Origin: Oxalobacteraceae bacterium
Lineage (GTDB): Bacteria; Pseudomonadota; Gammaproteobacteria; Burkholderiales; Burkholderiaceae_D
Assembly: GCA_027490465.1 (NCBI GenBank)
Contig: JAIXXZ010000079.1
Coordinates: forward strand, 1-32,938
Length of the DNA stretch: 32,938 bases
Reading direction: 5' to 3'
The translations under genes and the position numbers were made by a program. The notes below the pieces were generated by a model. The model was not told the origin of the DNA. It saw only the letters and a list, made by a program, of their open reading frames with translations, and made no database searches. Positions 24,323-32,938 of the stretch are shown in pieces. The first letter of the stretch is position 1. The number at the start of each line of letters is the position of its first letter.

Positions 24323-25690
24323 ATGCTCGACAATCTGACTCAAAGACTGGCCAAAGTCGTCAAGACCATGCGCGGCGAAGCACGGCTGACCGAATCAAAT
24401 ACAGCCGACATGCTGCGCGAAGTTCGCCTCGCGCTGCTCGAAGCGGACGTGGCTCTGCCCGCCGTCCGCGACTTCATTGCGCGCGTAAAAGAAAAAGCGC
24501 TGGGCGAGCAAGTGGTGGGCTCACTCACGCCGGGGCAGGCGCTGGTGGGTGTTGTGCATGATGAGCTGGCCAGCCTGATGGGTGCCGATCTAGGTCCGGA
24601 AGCGAGTCAGCTGTCGTTTGCCACGCAGCCACCGGCCATCATCCTGATGGCCGGCTTGCAGGGTGCCGGCAAAACCACGACTGTCGGCAAGCTCGCCAAA
24701 TTTTTGCAGGAACAGAAAAAGAAAAAAGTACTGACAGTCTCCGCCGACGTCTACCGTCCGGCAGCGATTGGGCAGCTGCAGACAGTCACTGCACAAGTCG
24801 GCGCTGACTTTTTCCCCTCTAGTGCGACTGACAAACCGGTCGACATCGCACTCGCTGCGCTCGACTACGCGAAAAAGCATCACCACGATGTACTCATCAT
24901 CGATACCGCCGGTCGTTTGGGCATTGATGAAGCGATGATGCAAGAAATCAGTTCGCTGCACACCGCGGTCAAACCCATAGAGACCCTGTTCGTGGTCGAT
25001 GCCATGCTCGGCCAGGACGCCATCAATACGGCCCGCGCCTTCAATGAAGCGCTGCCACTGACTGGCATCGTACTGACCAAACTTGATGGCGACTCACGCG
25101 GTGGCGCTGCGCTCTCCGTACGCCATGTCACCGGCAAACCCATCAAGTTTGCTGGCGTCGCGGAAAAACTCGATGGCCTTGAGCCCTTCGATCCGGATCG
25201 CATGGCCAATCGTATTCTCGGCATGGGCGACATACTGGCGCTGGTCGAGGAGGCGAAAAAAGGCGTCGACATGGCCGCGGCTCAGGATCTCGCGCAAAAG
25301 ATCAAGGGTGGCGGGAAGTTCGACCTTAACGATTTCAAGGCGCAGCTGACCCAAATGAAAAAAATGGGCGGATTGTCGGGGCTCATGGATAAATTGCCCG
25401 CACAGATGCAGCAAGCGGCAGCGGGCGCGAACATGGGTATGGCGGAAAAACAAGTACGGCGCATGGAGGGCATCATCAACGCAATGACCCTCCAGGAGCG
25501 TGCGAAGCCCGATCTGATCAAGGCCTCTCGCAAGCGGCGAATCGCAGCGGGCGCGGGCGTTCAGGTGCAGGAAGTCAATCGCATGCTCGCCCAGTTCGAG
25601 CAGATGCAGGGCATGATGAAGAAATTCAAAGGCGCCGGCATGATGAAAATGATGCGCGGCATGAAGGGTATGTTGCCGGGCATGCGCTGA
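24323..25690 (+). CDS. ffh: signal recognition particle protein Ffh (SRP54)
   Basis: Ffh binds 4.5S RNA and signal sequences of nascent membrane proteins and delivers them to FtsY through paired GTPase action. The 455-residue protein shows the N domain (about 1-90, MLDNLTQRLAKVVKTMRGEARL), the G domain with P-loop GLQGAGKTT (about 107-115), DTAGR and TKLDGD, and a Met-rich M domain at the C-terminus (MQGMMKKFKGAGMMKMM). ATG 24323 gives the standard N-terminus; the open frame extends back to 24272, but that part is leader. It is divergent from ypjD. Confidence 0.97.
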   Translation: MLDNLTQRLAKVVKTMRGEARLTESNTADMLREVRLALLEADVALPAVRDFIARVKEKALGEQVVGSLTPGQALVGVVHDELASLMGADLGPEASQLSFATQPPAIILMAGLQGAGKTTTVGKLAKFLQEQKKKKVLTVSADVYRPAAIGQLQTVTAQVGADFFPSSATDKPVDIALAALDYAKKHHHDVLIIDTAGRLGIDEAMMQEISSLHTAVKPIETLFVVDAMLGQDAINTARAFNEALPLTGIVLTKLDGDSRGGAALSVRHVTGKPIKFAGVAEKLDGLEPFDPDRMANRILGMGDILALVEEAKKGVDMAAAQDLAQKIKGGGKFDLNDFKAQLTQMKKMGGLSGLMDKLPAQMQQAAAGANMGMAEKQVRRMEGIINAMTLQERAKPDLIKASRKRRIAAGAGVQVQEVNRMLAQFEQMQGMMKKFKGAGMMKMMRGMKGMLPGMR

Positions 25691-25946
25691 GATTTGGACA
25701 TATTCGCAGCGGGGGAGGCCGTTTCCATAGCGGCTTTTGCAGGGTAGCTGCGCGACCTCTCGGGGGTACATCGAATGCCTCTAGAGCGATCCTCACTATC
25801 TTGGGGCGCTTTCCATAGCGTGCTCTCATAGGGAAAAACCCGAAAAAAGCCACAAAAAATGCTTGCATCACAGGCAAAACCCTAAGACCATTGGCGGTGC
25901 GTGAATTGGCGCAATTTTTCACCACTACAGCAATGGAGGTTTAACA

Positions 25947-26414
25947 ATGGCTACAGCCAAAAAAGCGGCAAAAAAACCCGCCGCGAAGAAAGCCCCGGCA
26001 AAGAAAAAGCCGGCAGCAAAGAAAGTAGCAGCCAAGAAGCCAGCAGCAAAAAAAGTAGCAGCCAAGAAGCCAGCAGCTAAGAAGGTCGCAGCGAAAAAGC
26101 CTGCAGCAAAAAAGGTCGCCGCTAAAAAGGCACCTGCCAAGAAAGCCAAAGCGAAGACCACTCGCAAGCCCAACGCAGCATTCATGAAACCCCTGACACC
26201 GTCCGCAGCACTGGCTGCTGTCGTAGGTTCCAATCCGCTGCCGCGTACTGATGTCACCAAGAAGGTTTGGGACTACATCAAGAAGCACAAGCTGCAAGAC
26301 AGCGTCAATCGCCGCAACATCAATGCAGACGACAAGCTGAAAGCCGTTTTCGGTGGCAAGAAGACTGTCTCCATGTTCGAGATGACCAAGCTCATCTCTG
26401 GCCACTTGAAATAA
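25947..26414 (+). CDS. SWIB-domain protein with histone H1-like N-terminal tail
   Basis: This 155-residue protein starts with a basic tail of repeated KKPAAKKVAA units (about 1-72), nearly the same motif as the H1-like protein at 15.5 kb. It ends in a SWIB/MDM2-type domain (about 78-155): FMKPLTPSAALAAVVG, VTKKVWDYIKKHKLQD, NRRNINADDKLKAVFGGKK, SMFEMTKLISGHL. SWIB domains are known from eukaryotic chromatin remodellers and, in bacteria, from Chlamydia topoisomerase and small proteins in some betaproteobacteria. A DNA-compaction or topology role is inferred. GGAGGT lies 7 bp before ATG 25947. It ends at a strong bidirectional terminator. Confidence 0.92.
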   Translation: MATAKKAAKKPAAKKAPAKKKPAAKKVAAKKPAAKKVAAKKPAAKKVAAKKPAAKKVAAKKAPAKKAKAKTTRKPNAAFMKPLTPSAALAAVVGSNPLPRTDVTKKVWDYIKKHKLQDSVNRRNINADDKLKAVFGGKKTVSMFEMTKLISGHLK

Positions 26415-26430
26415 TCCTCAGGTGCCAAAC

Positions 26431-26460
26431 AAAAACGCCCGCACAATTGCGGGCGTTTTT
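26431..26460. terminator. bidirectional Rho-independent terminator
   Basis: CGCCCGCA (26436-26443) and TGCGGGCG (26448-26455) form an 8 bp stem with a 4 nt loop. It is flanked by five A on the left and five T on the right, so it can end both the plus-strand SWIB gene and the minus-strand TPR gene, which converge here. Confidence 0.92.
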
Positions 26461-26486
26461 GTTGATGGGTCCTGCGTCAAGCGTCG

Positions 26487-26939
26487 CTATTTCCCTTTCT
26501 GGTACGCGCCAATCGACTTGGCCAGATCCTGATATTCCTCGCAGCGCTTGCCGCATATCTGCTCGAGACGCGCCAAATGCTCTGCCGCCTTGTCGGGCTG
26601 ACCTGCCTTTAAATAGGCTTCGCCTATGTATTCATGCGCACCGCGATGTTTGGGATCGATACGCAGCGCTTCCTTGTAATGCGTAAAGGATAAATTCAAA
26701 TCATCCAGATGCCGGTACGCATAGCCCAAATAATTATGGATATCAGCGCTCTCGGGCATGCGCGTGAGCGCTCGCGACAAAGCCTCAACCGCAGATTTCC
26801 AGTCCTTGCGTTCAATGGCTTTTTTACCGGCGACGAAATCAGCATCTTCCTTGTTAGCCGCTGGCTTGGACTGTGTCATGTTCGCCATGGCGTTCGGGAA
26901 GCTTGAAATCAGCAGCAATACAAACATCAGTTTTCTCAT
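26487..26939 (-). CDS. exported tetratricopeptide-repeat protein
   Basis: This 150-residue protein has a signal peptide (about 1-20, MRKLMFVLLLISSFPNAMA) and two to three TPR units (about 33-125): DFVAGKKAIERKDWKSAVEA, ADIHNYLGYAYRHLDDLNLS and GAHEYIGEAYLKAGQPDKAA. A C-terminal helix carries a CGKRC Cys pair that may form a disulfide after export. TPRs mediate protein contacts; the partner is unknown. ATG 26939 has GGAG at good spacing, whereas GTG 26942 would not. It follows the lytic transglycosylase by 22 bp in the same direction, suggesting an operon with proS. Confidence 0.88.
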   Translation of the reverse strand: MRKLMFVLLLISSFPNAMANMTQSKPAANKEDADFVAGKKAIERKDWKSAVEALSRALTRMPESADIHNYLGYAYRHLDDLNLSFTHYKEALRIDPKHRGAHEYIGEAYLKAGQPDKAAEHLARLEQICGKRCEEYQDLAKSIGAYQKGK

Positions 26940-26961
26940 CACATCTCCTCAGTCCGAATTT

Positions 26962-27582
26962 TTAATGTTCCCACCGCTTCCATGCCGCACGCACTGCATT
27001 CGGATAATCCGGCTTGCCGCGGCTGCCATTGTATCGACCCAACGCAAGGTACAGATTCCCGCGTTCCATATCGATATACATGCGCAAAATCGCGCAACCG
27101 TAGCGAAGATTACTCTGCATGTGAAAAAGACGTGAGGGCTGACCATCACCAATGACACGCGTCCAGAAAGGCATTACCTGCATATATCCTCGCGCGCCCG
27201 CTTTGGAGATCGCATATTTGCGAAATCCGGACTCGACTTGAATCAGTCCCATCACCATCGCTGGATCGAGACCTGCGCGACGCGACTCATACCAGACCGT
27301 CTGCAGGAATTCCGTGCGCAGCATCGCATCCGGCATACGACTGTGCAGACGACGCGACATCGCATCAAACCAGCTGTGCCATGATGCTTTGTCGGCATCA
27401 CTGGCAAACGAGAGTTGCGGCGGCCTTGCATCTGAAATCGCGCGCGCAAGCGCAACCCGTACCGCATCTGCGAGCGCCTCCTCGCGCTGATTGCCTGCGT
27501 CGGCACGATGCTGTGCACTGACTGCGAGCAGCAACGCCAACCATAATCTCCACCAGGGGGAAGTAATGGCCACTGCGTTCAC
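26962..27582 (-). CDS. soluble lytic murein transglycosylase-like protein
   Basis: This 206-residue periplasmic enzyme has an N-terminal signal segment (about 10-29) and a C-terminal SLT (GH23) domain. The catalytic Glu117 is in GLIQVESGFRKYAIS, followed by AGARGYMQVMPFW, NLRYGCAILRMY and ALGRYNGSRG, the ordered GH23 motifs. It cleaves glycan strands to form 1,6-anhydro ends, the products recycled by AmpD and Mpl. The start is GTG 27582, only 3 bp after the proS stop, so translation is probably coupled. No clear lipobox is present. Confidence 0.9.
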   Translation of the reverse strand: MNAVAITSPWWRLWLALLLAVSAQHRADAGNQREEALADAVRVALARAISDARPPQLSFASDADKASWHSWFDAMSRRLHSRMPDAMLRTEFLQTVWYESRRAGLDPAMVMGLIQVESGFRKYAISKAGARGYMQVMPFWTRVIGDGQPSRLFHMQSNLRYGCAILRMYIDMERGNLYLALGRYNGSRGKPDYPNAVRAAWKRWEH

Positions 27583-27585
27583 AGC

Positions 27586-29307
27586 TCAAGCCAGATGCGT
27601 GCGCAAGAAATCCAGCATACCGTCAAGCGCCACCGGGGTAGCCGCCTCCTCGCGACGACCCTGATACTCGAGCATGCCTTCTTTGAGACTGCGCTCTCCG
27701 ATGACGACGCGATGCGGCACACCGATCAGCTCCCAGTCCGCAAACATGACACCCGGGCGCTCGCCTCGGTCGTCCAGAATGACATCGATGCCAGCGGCAC
27801 TCAGTTCCTCGTAAAGACGATCGGTCGCCTCGCGCACGACGTCGCTGCGGTCATAGCCCATGGGACAGAGCACAACCTCGAAAGGCGCGATGGAGGTAGG
27901 CCAGATGATGCCCTTCGCATCAAAATTCTGCTCAATGGCCGCGCCCAGAATGCGGGTGATGCCGATGCCGTAACAACCCATTTGCATGAGCTGTGGTTTG
28001 CCATGCTCATCGAGGTAGCTTGCCTTCATGTCTTCGGAGTAGCGTGTCCCGAGCTGGAAGACGTGACCCACTTCGATACCTCGCTGCACTTCGAGCACGC
28101 CCTTGCCGTCGGGTGAAACATCACCGGCCACGACATTACGCAGATCGGCTACCACGGGTTCAGGGAGATCACGCCCCCAGTTCACACCGGTGTAATGAAA
28201 GCCTTCCGCATTCGTACCACACACGAAATCACTCATGGCGGCGACCGTTCTGTCGGCAGCAATCTTTACCGACGCACCCGCATTGATCGGACCGATATAG
28301 CCCGGCGGCGTGCCAAAGTGTTCGAGAATTTCAGTGTCGCTCGCAAACCGGAAGGCACCAATGCCGGGCAGCTTGCCTGCCTTGACTTCATTGAGCTCAT
28401 GGTCGCCGCGCACCAGCAGCAACCAGATGTCGCGCGGCCCTTCGTCTTTTTCAACCGACAACACCACCGACTTCACGGTTTGCGTCAGAGGCAAACCCAG
28501 GAAATGCGCAACATCTTCACAGCGGGTCTTGGCGGGCGTGGCGATTTTCTCCAGCGCCTTGCCCGGCGCGGCACGCGGCGCAGCAGGCGCTACTGCCTCG
28601 GCTGCCTCCATGTTGGCTGCATAGTCCGAGGTGGGGCAGTACACCAGCGCGTCCTCACCGGTATCGGCGATCACATGAAATTCCTGGGAGCCGGAGCCAC
28701 CGATAGCACCATTGTCCGCAGCCACGGCGCGGAAGCGCAGTCCGAAGCGGGTGAAGATGCGGGTGTAGGCATCGACCATCACCTGATACGAGTGTCGCAA
28801 ACCATCCACATCACGATCAAACGAGTACGCGTCTTTCATCGTGAATTCACGCCCGCGCATCAGGCCAAAGCGCGGCCTGCGCTCGTCGCGGAATTTGGTC
28901 TGAATATGATAAAAATTCACCGGTAGCTGCCGGTAAGACTTGATTTCGCTACGCGCGATATCCGTAATGACTTCCTCGGAGGTCGGCTGCATCGCAAAGT
29001 CGCGACCATGGCGGTCTTTCAGTCGCAAGAGCTCCGGGCCCATCTTGTCCCAACGACCCGTCTCCTGCCAGAGTTCGGCGGGCTGCACCAGCGGCATCAG
29101 CAGCTCGACGGCACCTGCACGGTCCATTTCCTCGCGCACGATGTTCTCGACCTTGCGGATCACCCGCAAACCCATGGGCATATAGTTGTAAATACCGGAA
29201 CCCAGCCGCCGGATCATGCCGGCACGAAGCATCAGCTTGTGGCTCACGATTTCGGCATCGGACGGGGCTTCTTTGAGTGTTGAAATAAAAAAACGGGATG
29301 CGCGCAT
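27586..29307 (-). CDS. proS: prolyl-tRNA synthetase (bacterial type)
   Basis: ProS charges tRNA-Pro. The 573-residue length and the insertion between motifs 2 and 3 (about 225-400) mark the bacterial ProS with an editing domain that hydrolyses Ala-tRNA-Pro. N-terminal [15 protein letters not shown], class II motif 1 region [18 protein letters not shown], motif 2 [19 protein letters not shown] and motif 3 [13 protein letters not shown] are all present. The C-terminal anticodon-binding domain ends at DFLRTHLA. It is divergent from rppH. Confidence 0.97.
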   Translation of the reverse strand: MRASRFFISTLKEAPSDAEIVSHKLMLRAGMIRRLGSGIYNYMPMGLRVIRKVENIVREEMDRAGAVELLMPLVQPAELWQETGRWDKMGPELLRLKDRHGRDFAMQPTSEEVITDIARSEIKSYRQLPVNFYHIQTKFRDERRPRFGLMRGREFTMKDAYSFDRDVDGLRHSYQVMVDAYTRIFTRFGLRFRAVAADNGAIGGSGSQEFHVIADTGEDALVYCPTSDYAANMEAAEAVAPAAPRAAPGKALEKIATPAKTRCEDVAHFLGLPLTQTVKSVVLSVEKDEGPRDIWLLLVRGDHELNEVKAGKLPGIGAFRFASDTEILEHFGTPPGYIGPINAGASVKIAADRTVAAMSDFVCGTNAEGFHYTGVNWGRDLPEPVVADLRNVVAGDVSPDGKGVLEVQRGIEVGHVFQLGTRYSEDMKASYLDEHGKPQLMQMGCYGIGITRILGAAIEQNFDAKGIIWPTSIAPFEVVLCPMGYDRSDVVREATDRLYEELSAAGIDVILDDRGERPGVMFADWELIGVPHRVVIGERSLKEGMLEYQGRREEAATPVALDGMLDFLRTHLA

Positions 29308-29481
29308 GGAGTGTGAAATCTTTTGAAAAAGAGGGGGTTATAATCATTCCAATTTTAAAGTATTCGCTGGCCACCGAGCCGGCGGATTGCACGACCCTCG
29401 CTCTGGACCGCCCACCCACCGTGTGCCGCCCTCGCCTGCAGTGCATCCGCGCCGGTGACCGCAGAAAAAACGAGGGGCATC
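29308..29481. promoter_or_regulatory. divergent proS / rppH promoter region
   Basis: The 174 bp between the two divergent genes contains GGTTATAATCATTCC near 29337-29351. It includes a perfect TATAAT on the plus strand and, because of the TTATAA dyad, a TATAAC-like hexamer on the minus strand. No good -35 at 17 bp could be found for either direction, so the assignment is tentative. The rest of the interval, up to the rppH start, shows no other feature. Confidence 0.4.
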
Positions 29482-30054
29482 ATGCTAGACCGCGAAGGCT
29501 TTCGCCCGAACGTCGGCATCATCCTGCTAAACCACCAAAACGAGGTCTGGTGGGGCAAGCGGGTGCGCGAACATTCCTGGCAGTTTCCCCAGGGTGGCAT
29601 CAAACACGGCGAGACGCCCGAGCAGGCGATGTATCGCGAGCTCGAGGAAGAAGTCGGATTACGAGCGGAACACGTCAAGATCATCGGCCGCACCCGCGAC
29701 TGGCTGCGTTACGAAGTCCCCGATCATTTCATCAAGCGCGAGGTGCGTGGTCACTACCGTGGGCAGAAGCAAATCTGGTTCCTGTTGCGCATGATGGGTC
29801 GCGACTGTGATGTGAATTTGCGCATCTCCGAGCATCCTGAGTTCGATGCCTGGAGATGGCACGACTATTGGGTACCCATGGACATGGTGATCGAGTTCAA
29901 ACGCGATGTGTACACGCGAGCATTGCAGGAACTCTCACGCTTCCTCAACCGTTCAGCACCGGCTGCACGACGACCATCGCGCGAGCGGGCAGCGCAAAAA
30001 TCAGTCTCAACTCCCAGCGAGACTTCCCCACTCACTGAATCGGATTCGGAATGA
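29482..30054 (+). CDS. rppH: RNA pyrophosphohydrolase (Nudix)
   Basis: RppH removes pyrophosphate from the 5' end of mRNA and so starts 5'-dependent decay. The 190-residue protein begins [15 protein letters not shown], standard for RppH, and has a perfect Nudix box at residues 38-60 ([20 protein letters not shown] then VGL). A basic, Ser/Thr-rich C-terminal tail (about 155-190) extends beyond the E. coli protein. The ATG at 29482 is preceded by GAGGGG 4 bp upstream. Its stop overlaps the next gene's start as ATGA. Confidence 0.96.
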   Translation: MLDREGFRPNVGIILLNHQNEVWWGKRVREHSWQFPQGGIKHGETPEQAMYRELEEEVGLRAEHVKIIGRTRDWLRYEVPDHFIKREVRGHYRGQKQIWFLLRMMGRDCDVNLRISEHPEFDAWRWHDYWVPMDMVIEFKRDVYTRALQELSRFLNRSAPAARRPSRERAAQKSVSTPSETSPLTESDSE

Positions 30055-30566
30055 TGCGCTTCCACCGTCGTTGCACGACTTTCTGGCTAGCCTTTGCAGT
30101 ACAACTGCCATTGGTCGTCTGTGCGCAGGAAAACACCGCTACCGCAGACAAGGCTGAGGATGTAACGCCATTGGTGTTACCTGCGGCGCCTGCGAAAGAA
30201 AACCTGCTGCCTTTCTACGTCAGCCCACAGGCGACCATGAATTTCGCGATCGACGCCCCTTCTGTGAGTGTCACCCCGGATGGCGTAGTGAGATTCACGC
30301 TGGTGATCACCAGCACCGAGGGCGCACGCAATGTCAGCTACGAGGGCATGCGCTGCAAGACAGCCGAGAGAAAACTTTATGCCACCGGGGGTGCCGATGG
30401 TAACTGGTCAGCATCACGTAACGATGCCTGGAATCAGATTAGGGATGTGGGCGCAAACCGTCAGTATGCTGCGCTGTACAAGGATTATTTTTGTGACTTC
30501 GGTTCGGTCGCCGGAAACGCAGCAGCGATTGTGAAGCGCATACGGCAGAAGAAAACCTTGCGCTGA
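30051..30566 (+). CDS. CNP1-like exported protein of unknown function
   Basis: This 171-residue protein has a signal peptide (about 1-25, cleavage near VVCAQ) and a mature domain rich in short strands. [26 protein letters not shown] and [10 protein letters not shown] are typical of the CNP1-like family found beside rppH/proB in betaproteobacteria. The two Cys residues (about 103 and 148) may form a disulfide in the periplasm. ATG 30051 overlaps the rppH stop (ATGA); the next codon is also ATG. No activity is known. Confidence 0.85.
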   Translation: MMRFHRRCTTFWLAFAVQLPLVVCAQENTATADKAEDVTPLVLPAAPAKENLLPFYVSPQATMNFAIDAPSVSVTPDGVVRFTLVITSTEGARNVSYEGMRCKTAERKLYATGGADGNWSASRNDAWNQIRDVGANRQYAALYKDYFCDFGSVAGNAAAIVKRIRQKKTLR

Positions 30567-30610
30567 TTTCAGCAGCTAGTTGGAGAGCATGGGTTTTTTG
30601 TTATGCGCGC

Positions 30611-30634
30611 GGATCCTGGCCTTTGCCGAGATGG
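30611..30634. repeat. degraded REP-like unit
   Basis: GGATCCTGGCCTTTGCCGAGATGG is a mutated version of the REP-like unit at 1-32 (GGATCCCGGCTTTCGCCGGGATGA). It lies in the 120 bp between the convergent CNP1-like and proB genes, where no clear T-run terminator is visible. Confidence 0.5.
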
Positions 30635-30686
30635 GGATCTTGTGGCCAGCCGCTTCAGAAGCTTGCTTCAGCTGTTCACACCACAC

Positions 30687-31805
30687 CTAAAGCAACACCA
30701 GATTATCCCGGTGAATCAGCTCCACCTCTTCGACGTAACCAAGAATTGCCGCAATTTCGGATGAGGGTTTGCGCATGATGCGCTTCACCTCGGCACTTGC
30801 GTAATTCGACATGCCACGCGCAATCGCTTTACCCGTCGCATCAACACACGTAATCACATCACCACGACCGAAGTCACCGCCGACATCTGTCACACCAATA
30901 GGCAACAATGACTTGCCCTCTTTGAGCAGTTTTTGTACTGCGCCCGCATCCAGCATTACCTGACCTGCAGTTTTCAGATGATCCGCCATCCACTGTTTGC
31001 GTGCGGTGAGTCGTGCCGTTTGCGCAGTGAGCTGTGTACCTATCGCTTCACCTTCCGCAAGTCGTACCAGTACTTGATCTTCCCTGCCCCAGGCAATCAC
31101 CGTATGCGCACCCGAGCTTGCTGCACGGCGCGCAGCGAGTATCTTGGTCAGCATGCCGCCACTACCGATGCCGGAGCCAGCACCACCCGCCATGGCTTCG
31201 AGTGCCGGATCACCAGCTTTGGCTTCGTGTACAAATGTCGCGTCCGCGTTCTTGCGCGGATCGCTGGTGTACAAACCACGCTGATCTGTCAGGATGATGA
31301 GGGCATCCGCCTCAATAAGATTGGCCACCAGCGCACCTAAGGTGTCGTTGTCGCCGAATTTGATTTCATCGGTGACAACGGTGTCGTTTTCATTGATGAC
31401 AGGAACAACACCCAGCTCGAGCAATGTAAACAAAGTGGAGCGCGCATTCAGATAACGTTCGCGGTCAGCGAGATCGGCATGTGTCAGCAAAACCTGCGCG
31501 GTGCGCAAATCATGTGCACGAAAACTGGTTTCATAAATCTGCGCGAGCCCCATTTGCCCGACAGCGGCACAGGCTTGCAGCTCATGAATGGCAACGGGGC
31601 GGCGCTCGAAACCCAAACGCAACATGCCTTCAGCGACTGCACCGGAACTCACCAGTACCACCTGCTTTCCCATGCGACGCAAATGCGCAATCTGATCAGC
31701 CCATTTGGCAATGGCTGCATGATCCAGCCCACGTCCCTCATTGGTGACGAGCGAAGACCCTACCTTGACAATGACGCGCTGCGCCTGCCGGATGATGGAC
31801 TGCAT
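30687..31805 (-). CDS. proB: glutamate 5-kinase
   Basis: ProB phosphorylates glutamate in the first step of proline synthesis and is usually inhibited by proline. The 372-residue protein has an amino-acid-kinase domain ([14 protein letters not shown] near the N-terminus, [34 protein letters not shown]-like GSGGMLTK) and a C-terminal PUA domain (about 280-360, with [16 protein letters not shown]). It starts 2 bp after the obgE stop, an arrangement conserved in betaproteobacteria. proA is not in the window. Confidence 0.97.
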   Translation of the reverse strand: MQSIIRQAQRVIVKVGSSLVTNEGRGLDHAAIAKWADQIAHLRRMGKQVVLVSSGAVAEGMLRLGFERRPVAIHELQACAAVGQMGLAQIYETSFRAHDLRTAQVLLTHADLADRERYLNARSTLFTLLELGVVPVINENDTVVTDEIKFGDNDTLGALVANLIEADALIILTDQRGLYTSDPRKNADATFVHEAKAGDPALEAMAGGAGSGIGSGGMLTKILAARRAASSGAHTVIAWGREDQVLVRLAEGEAIGTQLTAQTARLTARKQWMADHLKTAGQVMLDAGAVQKLLKEGKSLLPIGVTDVGGDFGRGDVITCVDATGKAIARGMSNYASAEVKRIMRKPSSEIAAILGYVEEVELIHRDNLVLL

Positions 31806-31807
31806 GA

Positions 31808-32926
<1,119 letters not shown>

Positions 32927-32938
32927 CTATAAAGTAAA

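Noticed and set aside
25722..25820. TTTCCATAGCG occurs twice, at 25722 and 25810, downstream of ffh.
   Set aside because: An 11-mer pair 88 bp apart with little flanking similarity; too weak to call a repeat family or operator.

Overview
The window looks like a housekeeping stretch of a betaproteobacterial chromosome, most likely order Burkholderiales. The gene order is typical of that group: obgE-proB / CNP1-like / rppH / proS-SLT-TPR / SWIB-histone-like / ffh / ypjD-PP0621-like-pilR-like-ampD / nrdAB / accBC-prmA / mpl-rnb-aroE-mtgA. The two Lys/Ala/Pro-rich histone-H1-like proteins fit as well. The family assignments come from recognisable motifs. The taxon is an inference, and a genus cannot be given.

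Layout. 1-8 kb, minus strand: a tightly packed run mpl - YqiA-like esterase - RNase II-type exonuclease - TonB-like protein - aroE - mtgA (cell-wall recycling, RNA decay, shikimate and peptidoglycan synthesis). It is followed by corA, which appears to have its own promoter and a folded leader of about 215 nt. 8-14.8 kb, plus strand: a nucleotidyltransferase-like protein, a TlpA-type thioredoxin, aroQ, accB-accC, prmA, a DUF3426 zinc-ribbon membrane protein and a PfkB-type kinase. 14.8-24.1 kb, minus strand: yggT, a histone-H1-like protein, nrdA-nrdB, ampD, a sigma-54 activator without a receiver domain, a small membrane zinc-binding protein and ypjD. 24.3-26.4 kb, plus strand: ffh and a SWIB-domain histone-like protein. 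26.5-29.3 kb, minus strand: a TPR lipoprotein-like or secreted protein, a lytic transglycosylase and proS. 29.5-30.6 kb, plus strand: rppH and a CNP1-like secreted protein. 30.7-32.9 kb, minus strand: obgE-proB.

No phage, CRISPR array, defence island or biosynthetic cluster is visible. The most interesting material lies between the genes. (1) A family of three 121-122 bp elements with terminal inverted repeats (MITE-like). Two of them face each other around aroQ-accB-accC and supply the stop codons of tlpA and accC; the third lies in the ypjD/ffh divergent promoter region. (2) Two NrdR-box-like palindromes 31 bp apart, one overlapping a good promoter, with a 280 nt leader before nrdA. (3) A structured leader upstream of corA with two mutually exclusive hairpins and a short ORF whose stop overlaps the corA start. 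(4) A PilR-like activator that has lost its receiver domain and its expected pilS partner. (5) A long gene-free tract after nrdB, with a large inverted repeat and a terminator 350 bp downstream.

Start sites were chosen from Shine-Dalgarno sequences, four-base stop/start overlaps and family N-termini. Three genes (aroE, yggT, the PP0621-like gene) appear to start at TTG behind a clear Shine-Dalgarno sequence.
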